From: Ailanthus altissimus
Taxonomy: Eukaryota > Streptophyta > Magnoliopsida > Sapindales > Simaroubaceae
Length of the DNA: 64,000 nucleotides
Direction of reading: 5' to 3'
Assembly (NCBI GenBank): GCA_946807835.1
Contig: OX327684.1
Span: forward strand, 30,998,501-31,062,500
The translations under genes were made by a program, and so were the position numbers. Positions 34,045 to 44,908 of this stretch are shown piece after piece. Numbering within the stretch: position 1 is the stretch's first letter; each line of letters opens with the position of its first letter. The notes under the pieces are model-generated. The model made no database searches. It worked only from the letters and a program-made list of their open reading frames with translations, and was not told the origin of the DNA.

Positions 34045-37000
34045 ATGGCGTCAACGCCGCCGCACTGTTCAATCACGGCTACAAAGCCGTACCAAAATCA
34101 CCAGTATCCGCAAAACCATCTCAAAAACAATCACCACCGTCAATCCCACCGTCAAAGTTCTCACCCTCAGTGGACTTCCCATAAGGTCTCCCTCACCAAA
34201 CCTCCTCTCGCTCCCACACCCCGCAATGCATCAAAACCAGCTGCTACCTCCACTACCGCCACTCCCAACCCTAAGCCTTTCCAGTCATTATCCCCACTCC
34301 CTTCGTCAAAGTCCGAACTCGCTCATGATTTCTCCGGACGACGTTCCACGCGCTTCGTGTCGAAAATGCACTTGGGGCGCCCCAAAATCGCTATGAGCGC
34401 GCGCCACACCTCAGCCGCTGAGGAAGCCCTTCAACACGTCGTTCATTTCGCTAAAGATGATAAGTCTCTTGATAATATTTTGTTGAACTTCGAGGCAAAG
34501 CTCTGTGGTTCTGATGACTACACTTTCCTGCTTCGGGAGCTTGGAAACGGAGGTGAGTGGTCAATGGCTATTCAATGTTTTGAGTTTGCGGTCAAAAGAG
34601 AGAGAAGAAAGATTGAGCAAGGAAAATTAGCGAGTGCGATGATTAGTATTCTTGGTAGATTAGGAAAAGTTGATCTTGCCAGGAAGATTTTTGAAACTGC
34701 TTTAAAAGAGGGTTATGGCAACACTGTGTATGCTTTTTCTGCGTTAATTAGTGCTTATGGGAGGAGTGGTTATAGCCATGAGGCTATAAGAGTGTTTGAT
34801 TCCATGAAAAACTTTAATTTAAAGCCAAATTTAGTCACTTACAATGCTGTGATTGATGCGTGTGGTAAAGGGGGTGTGGACTTCAAGCATGTGGTGGAGA
34901 TTTTTGATGATATGTTGAAAAATGGGGTGCATCCAGATCGAATAACTTTTAATTCATTGCTTGCGGTATGTAGTAGAGGAGGGTTATGGGAGGCGGCGAG
35001 GAATTTGTTCAGTGAGATGCTTAATAGAGGAATTGATCAGGATATTTTCACGTATAATACTCTCTTAGATGCTGTTTGTAAAGGTGGGCAAATGGATTTG
35101 GCTTTTGAGATTATGGCTGAAATGCCCGCCAAGAACATCTGGCCTAATGTTGTAACTTATAGCACTATGATTGATGGGTATGCAAAGGCTGGGAGATTTG
35201 ATGATGCGTTGAATATGTTTAATGAAATGAAGTTTTTGGGAATTGGGTTGGATAGGGTTTCGTATAATACAGTGCTTTCAATTTACACAAAGCTAGGTAG
35301 GTTTGAGGAGGCTATGGATGTTTGTAGGGAGATGGAGAGCTCTGGGATTAGGAAGGACACTGTAACTTATAATGCACTTTTGGGCGGATATGGGAAGCTA
35401 GGGAAGTATGATGAAGTTAGAAGAATGTTTGCAGGGATGAAAGCAGATGGTGTATCACCTAATTTATTGACCTACTCGACTTTGATTGATGTGTATTCAA
35501 AAGGTGGTTTGTATAAGGAGGCAATGGAAGCATTTAGAGAGTTTAAGCAGGCAGGATTGAAGGCTGATGTGGTGCTTTATAGTGCACTTATAGATGCCTT
35601 GTGTAAGAATGGTTTGGTGGAATCAGCTGTTGCTTTACTTGATGAGATGACAAAGGAAGGGATTAGGCCTAATGTTGTCACTTACAATTCTATAATTGAC
35701 GCCTTTGGTCGGTCAGCAACTGTTGAATGTGTGGTTGATGATGGTGACAGAGACCTTGGGTCTCAAAAGGAATCCTCAAATTCAAATATGATGCTTACCA
35801 AACATGACAAGTATGGTGAAGAGGCAGGAAGGACAGATAACCAAATTATAAAAATGTTTGGGCAGCTAGCTGCTGAGAAAGCGGGTCGAGTGAAGAAAGA
35901 AAACAGATGTAGACAGGAAATCTTGTGCATTTTGGGTGTCTTTCAGAAAATGCATGAGCTCGAAATTAAACCAAATGTTGTCACGTTTTCAGCCATTCTT
36001 AATGCTTGCAGGTAGAATCCTTTGTCTGCTTGTTTCCATCTTTTGCTAATCTAAGTACCTTGTTTTATGATCTCGTTGAAAATGTGAACTTTGGGGAACT
36101 ATATTAAAATTTTATTTGTTTGTGGTATTTACTTTACAGAATTTAAGCTTGTCAAACTGTTGCTTTATGGCTCAGCTGTTTGATGATGCAGGGGGTCCTG
36201 GGATCCTTTCTTTTACACTAATTTTTTAGTCATGTATTTTTGGAGCATGCTATTTTACAGTAGCAGCAAGTGCATCTTGCTGCAGAAATTGATGGCAGGA
36301 ACATGACCAATCTGAAATGTGGATAATTGAAAAATGATCAAGAAAATATCATTTGGTCTTCTGGGGTCTCAGACCTAGCATTTAGACATATCTTCTGTCA
36401 AGGCTAGAGAAATTGGCATAATCCATTTGATCCTTATAAATATTTGTTCTTTATATAATCGATATTTGTTAATGTAACTAGTATTATGCATATATAAAAT
36501 TGATATTTGTAAACATAACTGGTATCATGCTTGTGTGCTTGCATATGCATAATTGACCAATGTACGAAGTCTGTTTGCTGAGCATTCAGTTTTTGCATTG
36601 AAATGAATTTTCCAGAGACAATGAGCCTGACTTATTCCTTCTACTATCGCACATCATTATTTGTACTTTTGCAGCAAAACGTTGAAAACAGAAAAAATTG
36701 CACCTGTAAGTTTGTCTTCTATACAAGATTAGGTATTTGCATAACAAGCCCCCCATTCTGGGTTCTATTGAAGTTCCCTAACTTTGCAATGAAGAATCAA
36801 TGTTCAAACTTAAATATTGGGTTCTGGTCATGTGTACTTAATATACAGTCAAAAATTTACTTTTTGCCTCTTTATCTGTCAAATTCCCCCCCCCCTCTTT
36901 ATCATTTGTAAGGAGGTTTATTTGATAAGGTGAGGATTTCATTTACATACTGTGTCTTTATTTGCAGCCGTTGTAATTCATTTGAAGACGCCTCAATGTT

Positions 37001-37828
37001 ATTGGAGGAGCTCCATTTGTTTGATAATCAGGTTTATGGTGTGGCACATGGACTTCTTACTGGTTACAGGGATAATGTTTGGGTTCAATCCTTGTCCCTC
37101 TTTGATGAAGTAAAGCTGATGGACTCTTCTACTGCATCTGCCTTTTATAATGCTTTGACTGACATGCTGTGGCACTTTGGTCAGGTTAGTTTTCATTATT
37201 GCTTCCAAGTACTTGTTCAGTTGTTTGCTCACTTGGGTTATAGTATATTTTCTCATAGTTTATTTCACTTTTCACAGAAACGTGGAGCCCAACTGGTTGT
37301 GCTTGAAGGTAAACGTCGGCAAGTATGGGAGAATGTGTGGTCTGAATCATGCTTAGATTTGCATCTTATGTCTTCTGGTGCTGCTCGAGCAATGGTTCAT
37401 GCATGGTTACTGAACATTCGCGCAATTGTGTTTGAAGGCCATGAGTTGCCAAAACTGTTAAGGTATTTGGTTATTTGCATTTGTATATACTGATGTTTGT
37501 CTATTGTCCACTTTTATTAAAATTTCATTTCAATATGAGAAATTGAAGCTGTTCTTTGTTTAGCATCTTGACTGGATGGGGCAAACACAGCAAAGTTGTT
37601 GGTGATGGTGCACTAAGGCGGGCTATTGAGGCGCTCCTCACTGGCATGGGTGCACCATTCTGGGTTGCAAAGTGCAACTTAGGTAGATTTGTTTCAACAG
37701 GATCCATGGTTGCTGCTTGGTTAAGAGAATCTGGCACATTAAAGGTGCTTGTTCTTCATGATGACAGAACTCATCCAGAAAATGCAAGGGTTGATGAAAT
37801 CCCCAATTTGCAAACTCTTCCATTGTAG
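34045..37828 (+). CDS. GUN1: GUN1, chloroplast PPR-SMR protein of plastid-to-nucleus signalling
   Basis: GUN1 is a chloroplast pentatricopeptide-repeat protein with a C-terminal SMR domain. It integrates retrograde signals and affects plastid RNA editing, tetrapyrrole metabolism and protein homeostasis. Four exons join in phase into about 877 codons: 34045-36011, 36968-37184, 37278-37462, 37564-37828. The N-terminus starts MASTPPH, as in Arabidopsis, and is Ser/Thr/Pro-rich with few acidic residues, fitting a transit peptide. It is followed by the conserved [17 protein letters not shown]. Tandem P-type PPR motifs fill about residues 195-570 (for example [14 protein letters not shown] and [19 protein letters not shown]). 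The SMR domain near 753-840 carries [11 protein letters not shown] and TGWGKHSK. Arabidopsis GUN1 is slightly longer (918). Start and identity are very well supported. Confidence 0.97.
36012..36967 (+). other. GUN1 intron 1
   Basis: A 956-bp intron from GTAGAA to TTTGCAG. It includes a C-run near 36887. No embedded gene is visible. Confidence 0.85.
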
Positions 37829-39450
37829 ATTTTTGTATCATGTTCCTTTTTACTTTTTTTGTTGTCCATTTCCATATCATGTTTATACAAGCATCAGAAA
37901 ATAAACATATACAGCTTCCTCCCGCTCTCTCTCTCTCTCTCTGGTAAATTATGTTTATATTTGTGTAGTTTTTGCACTGCAATTCCTACAGTGTTCTGTC
38001 AGATAAATCCAGCAGAAGACCATAGTGGAAAATTTTACTTAGTATCTGCTTTTAAAGCTAGCAGTCTTGGCAATAGCTTATAGACACGCTGAAATGCTGT
38101 TCGCTGGTAGTTTATATTGCTTTATAGTTTATAAGAATCTTAGCATTATATTTTCAAATGGAAAATATCTTCTTCTCAAAGGTTTTTTTTTAAGAAAAAA
38201 CAGAAGAGAATGAAAAATATCTTAAAGATGTTGGGTTCATTAATTCATATTTCAAAATTAAAAAAAAAAACCTATTCAAATACATTCTCATAATAACATA
38301 AAGTTTTTTTATTTAAGCTTTAAATTAGTTTTCGGAAGCATCCATTAAAAAATTTAAAATAATTTCTGTATTCTTTTTATTTTTTATTTTTAAAAGGGAA
38401 AATGTTTAGATTTTAAATTAGCAAGTACATTTAAGTTTGAACCATTACATGCAGAAAAGCAAAATAAAAAAAAAAAAAAAAGATAACCAAAAAAAAAAAA
38501 AAAGCCATTAGAATAATTTTTTTTACCACTAAACATCCCAGTCCATCTAACATTCAATCCAGGAAAAAGGAGGAAATGAATATACGAAATCGTGAAAAAT
38601 GTGGAGCAGAACATAAGTTGAGTTCATTTTGGATAGAAAGAGCTGTTTAGAAATTGTCAAGAAAGTAGATGCAGATTCTCTGCCTTTATCAAATTGGAAT
38701 CGTTTCTTATTATCTTCGACAAGCAAATGTTTTACCCTTTTCAGCTCCTATCACAGTACCAAATAAAAAGACCATAACGACAGAATCTTTTTTATTTTTC
38801 TTTTTCCCTCTTGGAAATGTATATTTTGCAGAATCTCGGTGACCTGTCAAATAATTCAATTGCCCTTCTTTTCTCCATTTTCTACATTTATTTAAATAAT
38901 TAAGAAGATGGGGTCTATGGATCGGTCCTACAAAAGAGACTCCACATAGACATGGGAGATTAATCCCTGTGTTTAAAGCGTCATATTGTTTATTAAAAAA
39001 TAAAGAAACTTAAAAAAAAAAAATTAACGCAAAGATATAATAGGTAATTAGGGCTCAACAAATTTTTTGAATTCGAACCAATACAAAAATTCGGCCGAAA
39101 ATTTTTGAGTCAGTTTCAGTTCAGATTTAATATTCGATAATGATCGGGTCTCACCGTCAGAGACTCAATCGCAACCTACAATTTCAAGATAATTTTTAAA
39201 GTAATGCTAAATATTTTACTGTCATATATTAGGTAATAATGTATCACGTAATTATTTAGTAAAAATTTTAAAATAATTTATTATATTCAATAAATGTTTG
39301 ATATATTATTACTTACAATATAATTTAAAATTTAAATTTGACATGTGTAGTATTTTTGTATTTTTAAATTAATTTAAAATTAAAAATAAAAATAAAATTA
39401 TTAAAAATAAAATTTTTATACTAATGACCTTGTTGTGGCTTGTTTTTTAG
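37829..39450. other. GUN1 3' flank and AT-rich spacer
   Basis: It begins with the likely GUN1 3' UTR, including a CT microsatellite at 37925-37942. From about 38180 it is poly-A/T-rich. No gene is supported. Confidence 0.5.
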
Positions 39451-40157
39451 TGTCACATCCTACATTTAATAAAAATTAGGTGGATTTTATGTATATAAGA
39501 GTGGGTATGCAACATTATTTAACAAATTAGTTCTTTTTATGTCAATAGCAATTGTCTAGCCCGTGATAAGTAGTATCAAAGTAAATTCAAATTTTCATTC
39601 ATATATAGACCCCTAAAATCGCTTTAATAAAGATTGTCATATAGGATGTGAGTCTCCCGTGCTATTAGATGGATGAGCAATATATGCTAAGTGGGCCCTA
39701 TAAATCATGTGTCTTAAACTTCAATAGAAATTGCCACGTGAGTAGTGGGTCCCCTAAACTTCGAGGGGATGGGCAATACAAGCTAGGTTAGTCCTTAAGT
39801 TTGGGTTACACTGCGATGAAGACGTCACGTGATAAGGTGGAAAAGAATGTCACGTCTCACATCGAATAAAAATTGGGTAGATCTTGAGTATATAATGGTG
39901 GGTATGTAACATTACCTAATAGATTAATCTTTTGGATTAATAGCAAGCGCCAGGCCCGTGACACTAGGGATGGTAAAATAACTCGTAAACTTGGTTCTTG
40001 AGTTTGGGTCACACCGTGATGAGGGCGTCACGTGATTGGATGGAAAAGAATGTCACGCTCCATATTGAATAAAATTTGGGTGGATTTTAGGTATATAAAT
40101 ATGCATTACCTAACAGGTTAGTCTTTTGGATCAATAACGAACACCCAGCCCGTGACA
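39451..40157 (+). mobile_element. TRIM-like miniature retroelement with three LTRs
   Basis: Three short LTR-like units occur in the same direction: 39451-39568, 39848-39963 and 40051-40157. Each starts TGTCAC and ends CCGTGACA or nearly so. Right after the first comes TAGTATCAAAGT, a decayed initiator-Met-tRNA primer-binding site (9 of 12). GGTGGAAAAGAA or GATGGAAAAGAA, a polypurine tract, precedes the second and third. The first interior is about 279 bp and the second only 87 bp. No protein is encoded. The sequence after LTRs 2 and 3 (GGGATGGTAAAATAACTC) is shared, pointing to a tandem duplication of the 3' part with its flank. Confidence 0.75.
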
Positions 40158-42009
40158 CTGGGGATGGTAAAATAACTCATAAACTTGCTAGAACCTACTT
40201 TTATTGTAAAAAATTTGGTAAGGCTCGAAGTGGATTTGGGATGAATTTGGTGCGCAAAGTTAAAACCTACATTATGTTTGGACGTGTATGAATTTGGTAA
40301 AATATTTACGGATACCTTAACATGTGAATATTTACATTTTTTATTTTTTTAGAAAAAAGACCAAACAATATTTCTTTAGTTATTATCCTAAATAAAAATT
40401 TTAAAAAATAATTTCTATCTCTTCTTCAATCTATTAATTATTTTTGTTGAAACTAGTGCTTACGTGTTACTTCAATATTGTATGAATATTAATTATTTAA
40501 TATTTATATAATAAATATTTCGAATAAAATCGTTAATATTAAATATATATATAGTATAATACTTATAACGTTACAAATATTGTATGATCTAAAGGATTTT
40601 AGGTATAGTTTAAAAGTATTTAGGCTAGGATTAAGAATTAGTAATGCTGAAAGTTATAAATGTTAAAAGTTAGCACTGATAAAGTTAAAAAGTTATAAGA
40701 GTCAGCAAAATTCTAAGAGTTAGAAGCCTTGATTGAAATAGGACAATGACCTATGAATATACTAATAATGATGTAGTTGCAATATGTGTTAAGAAATGTC
40801 ATTATGCAAGTGTGTTCCTAAACATTAGTTCCTGATCTATTTTCACCAATGCAATTTTATTGGTGAATTATTTTTATATATATCAGTGTATGTCTATTTT
40901 TACATTGTATAAATGGTTATTTTTAGTTGACCATGAGTTTAGAGTTTGTATAAGCATGCGAGTATCTAATCAGGACTGGATACTGAACAGACTCACAAGA
41001 ACTCCAATATATATCCTATGAAACTGTAAATGATAGGTCATCTTAAATTGAGTAGTATTCGTAATCCTTTAACCTGAGCACTACAGAAAATTTGTGAATG
41101 ATCATAAATAAAGAGATTAAGCATTTTTTTTAATAGATAAACAAGGACCATTGAGATGAATATATTTAAATTTGTATTTAAATTTGCTTTAAATATAAAA
41201 TATTAAAATATTTTCAAATTCGTTGTAAGTTTAAAATTTTATTAACAAATCCATTAAAATAAATATTTTTTTTTTAAAACTTACAATGGATTATCTATGA
41301 ATTTTAAATGGATTTAAATTAATATAATAAAAAATTATAACATTAATTTTTAAAAAAACTTATAAAATATAACAATTTAAATTATATCATAAATTTAAAT
41401 TTTATGAAAATATTTCCATCAAATTTAAATTAATTTTAAAGTTAAAACTAATAAAAACAACTTATAAATAGTCAATACAAATACTAAACAACATAATTAC
41501 AAAGCAATCTAGTTAAACAAAAATGATTTTTTTTTTCAAACTTGATTTAAAATTTAAGAACACATCTTACAAATAAATTTATATTGACATATATTATAAT
41601 TTTAAGATAAGTTAATTTATCAATTAGCAAAATAAATTATATATCAATAGAAAAAATAAAAGTTAAACAAAATAACTATTAATCTCAATCATGTAAAAAA
41701 ATTAAAAAATTAAAAATCAACCGATCTCTCTTAAAATATTTATATTATTTATTTAAGTAATACTGTCATTGAAAATTAAAGAAATATTTGACAAACGCGA
41801 ATCAATAATTTATGAGAATAAAGAATTAGATATGACAAATATGAAAACAATGTTTGTATGACAAATAAGAATGAGAATTGTTAGGTGTCGATTAATTTAT
41901 GGGTGTATGCACGTGGTTTATGTATTCATTATGCAAAAATATGTATCTCATACATATACATACATAGTGAATGTTTAAAACTAAACAATGAACAAAATCT
42001 TATACATAT
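40158..42009. other. AT-rich spacer
   Basis: Highly AT-rich, rich in short homopolymers. No gene, RNA or bounded repeat is supported. Confidence 0.45.
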
Positions 42010-43225
42010 TAATTAAATTAATATAAATTGAGAATATATCACCCTTGAACCATTTGAATTAAATTTGTTTGGAGTTCATAAAAAAAGAATTTGTTGACAA
42101 TTCTAGCAATCAACTGAGGTGAGTTTAATTAACTAAAATAACAGTTTATAATTCAGTTTAATAATTAAACCATTTAGATTAACTCTTAATGTAATGAAAT
42201 TAATTTATTTTTACCATTAATCAATATTTGAACAATTAAAAATAAATTCATTTAGTTATTACAATAAATAACCCTAATAAAAATAAAAGAAAAATAATTA
42301 ATTTCAACACTTAAGATAATAAGACAAGAAACAATTTCTTTTCTTCACTTACTCTCCAAAATGGACGGCCAATGCACAAATGTAAAACTTAACTTAATGA
42401 AATTTAATTTAATTTAACTATATACACAAATGTATTTAATTTCAAATACATTTAAATTTTATTTAAGTTTAATTTCACTTTAATCTAACTCTAAGATTAA
42501 CAATTGTTAAATTAATTTTAATTAATAATTAATTAAAATAAAATATCTTGATTTTAACTTAACCCTAAAGTTAATAATTCACCTAGGTTAAGTTAAATAC
42601 AAAATATCTTTTAACTTAACTCTTTGGTTAATAATTAACTATGATTAAGTTAAAATTTATTTAATAATTAAATAAATAAATATCTTACTAATTTAACCCT
42701 AGTTAACTATTAACCATAGTTAGATTAACCTTAATTTAATCCTTAAGTAAAGTTAAAATATATATTAACCTAACTACTTGATTAACTTTTAATCATAATT
42801 AAGTTAAATATTTATTTAACTAGTAAATAAATAAATATTTTAATTATTTAATGATTAAATAATTAATTAAATAAAATTATCTTTAAGTCTTTTATTAACT
42901 CAAAGTGAGTCCCACTTAATGCTACATTTGAATCAACTTAATTAAATGATATATTTGAGTCAATTTAATTAAATGATATATTTGAGTCAACTTAATTAAA
43001 TGTTCATTATACGCCACGTGTTAATATTTAATTGGTCAGTAATAATTATCAACTAATCGATGAACTTAATTTTTAAGTTTTGTCAGGTGCATATTCCGAA
43101 TGATCCTGAAACAAATATTTGATTTTATTAAATTTTATTGGATTGAATTATTTAATTCGATATGCTACTCCAGTGTACAATGAGTACACTTTATATTGTA
43201 GGACTCACTACTCTACACATGATTC
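42010..43225 (+). repeat. Diverged dispersed repeat, copy A (about 1.2 kb)
   Basis: Colinear with 54130-55190 over about 1.1-1.2 kb in the same orientation. Shared landmarks in order are TTCTAGCAATCAAC/TTCTAACAATCAAC, many TTAACTTAA-type strings, CACGTGTTAATATTTAATTGG/CACGTGTTATTATTTAATTGG and CTTTATATT. No coding sequence is visible. It could be an old LTR or other non-coding transposon; the ends are not resolved. Confidence 0.55.
42924..43004. repeat. 27-bp triplicate
   Basis: Three tandem units (42924-42950, 42951-42977, 42978-43004) with core ATTTGAGTCAACTTAATTAA. The related copy B near 54960 has only one such unit, so the triplication arose after the copies separated. Confidence 0.85.
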
Positions 43226-44802
43226 GTCAAATATAACTATTTCATGATTCTATGATTAATACTCTACGCACATGTTACGAATATTATAAATTAATATATT
43301 ATATCGTACAAGTTGAGGTGAGAACGTATACTTATAATTCTTTTATAATAAATATTCTGAGTGTTTAGTAATTTTTTTGATGTATTTTTATAGAGGTGAT
43401 AATGGTCTTTAAATGTTGTTAACGGAGAAGAAGGATTGAGGGAGAAAGTAGGAACTCAAAAAGAAAACAATATAATTATTGAAAAGAGTTTTTAATTCGT
43501 TAAAGAAAGATTAAATAAGTCATTTTTATAAACTTTTGTTAAGTGCTTTAACGAGGAGTTAAGTTCAGGGGAGGTAAGTGATAATTAATTCAGATATAAT
43601 CCATATTTAATTCTTCCCGTCCGAGCTCGTTGCCCACGTTAGCCATCCACCACTAATTTTCTGAATCTCAACGACCAATGAAAAATAAACTTTTAGATTA
43701 TCAGAAAACCCATGGAACTCCAAAAATGAAATAAAATAAATTGCAAAAAAAATAATAATAATCCGACGTGTAAGCTCACTAAGAACTTTCCAGTATTTCA
43801 TGATCTGTACAGTGCCACTAAATCATCTTGCAGCACCTGAATATGTCCCACAAGAGAACTTTTAATGTATATTCTACCGATTTTGGAAGCACAATCGCAA
43901 CTAAAGTTTGAATTTATATATTCCGTGTAAATAATTGTTTTCTCTTTGAAAATTCAGGATTAACTGCTCTGCTCACTAACAACAAATAAGAATGCGATAC
44001 GTTCTCTGCCCATACATTCATGTAGCATGCATGTTTTGCCAAGTGACATACATGCATAAAATGGATGCTTCTATCTCTTTCGTTAGTTTGATAAATTTCA
44101 ACCTTATTTCTCCTTCAAAGAGTTCATATGATGGAAGAGTAACTTTCATTATTGCAGGCATTGTCCATGGAAACAGCAAGTCGATTGTTTTCATATAAAG
44201 AATTTTTCAGGCACTAAAAGAGAAGAAGAAAAAGAGAGGGAAAGAGCATAAAGCACAGAGCGCCCAAAAGAAAAGACCAACCATTACCAACACCAACCGT
44301 CCAAATTTCTTATCTGGATAGCTTTCGTGATTCAATTTTTTATTCCAATTTTATTTGGCGCACCCCCTTTAGCTTTCTCTATATATTCGTGCAAAGGCTT
44401 CCTGTTTCTTCGCTGTAAATCAAGCAAGAAATCTTCTGAAATTCTCTTTGCTAGTATTTTTCTTTCATTCATTTCAGCTATTATTGCTCTTGTTCTTGCC
44501 ATTGTTGTAATAAATCTTCTTGTGATCTCTCTTTACTACGTCTATATTTGTTCAGTGTTTCTAGCATTGTACATTTCAATATTCCTTTTTAGATATCATA
44601 TACTCTGCCAAGTCTTCTCTTTCTTCTATTTTTGTTATGTGCATCATAGATTCAAATTCTAATTGAGCTCAGAGATATAGGAGGCAAAGATATTAACTTA
44701 AGCGTATCTTTCCACTTAAATAATTACCTTTAACACTATAGACTCCGTATTTCATCAAGCTTCAAGGATTCAACTTCCAAAATCACTTCATTTCTTGACT
44801 CC
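43226..44802. promoter_or_regulatory. Stachyose synthase upstream region
   Basis: Non-coding upstream DNA. The hydrophobic frame at 44327-44662 shows no family similarity and I do not call it. The promoter proper is anchored by the TATA box at 44803. Confidence 0.5.
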
Positions 44803-44809
44803 TATAAAT
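44803..44809 (+). promoter_or_regulatory. TATA box of stachyose synthase
   Basis: TATAAAT lies 106 bp before the start codon, predicting transcription near 44835 and a 5' UTR of about 75 nt without an upstream ATG that I can see. Position and match are typical. Confidence 0.65.
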
Positions 44810-44908
44810 CCCCTTGAGCTTTGAGGGAGTTTCTCACTTAAGGTTTTCTTGTCATATCCATAAGTTTTTCTAAGTTGTTGCTCTGTTCTGTCTCCTTATT
44901 CCTCTGTC

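Noticed and set aside
44327..44662. Hydrophobic 111-codon open frame upstream of stachyose synthase
   Set aside because: T-rich DNA yields Phe/Leu/Ile-rich translations by chance; no family motif and no gene structure around it.
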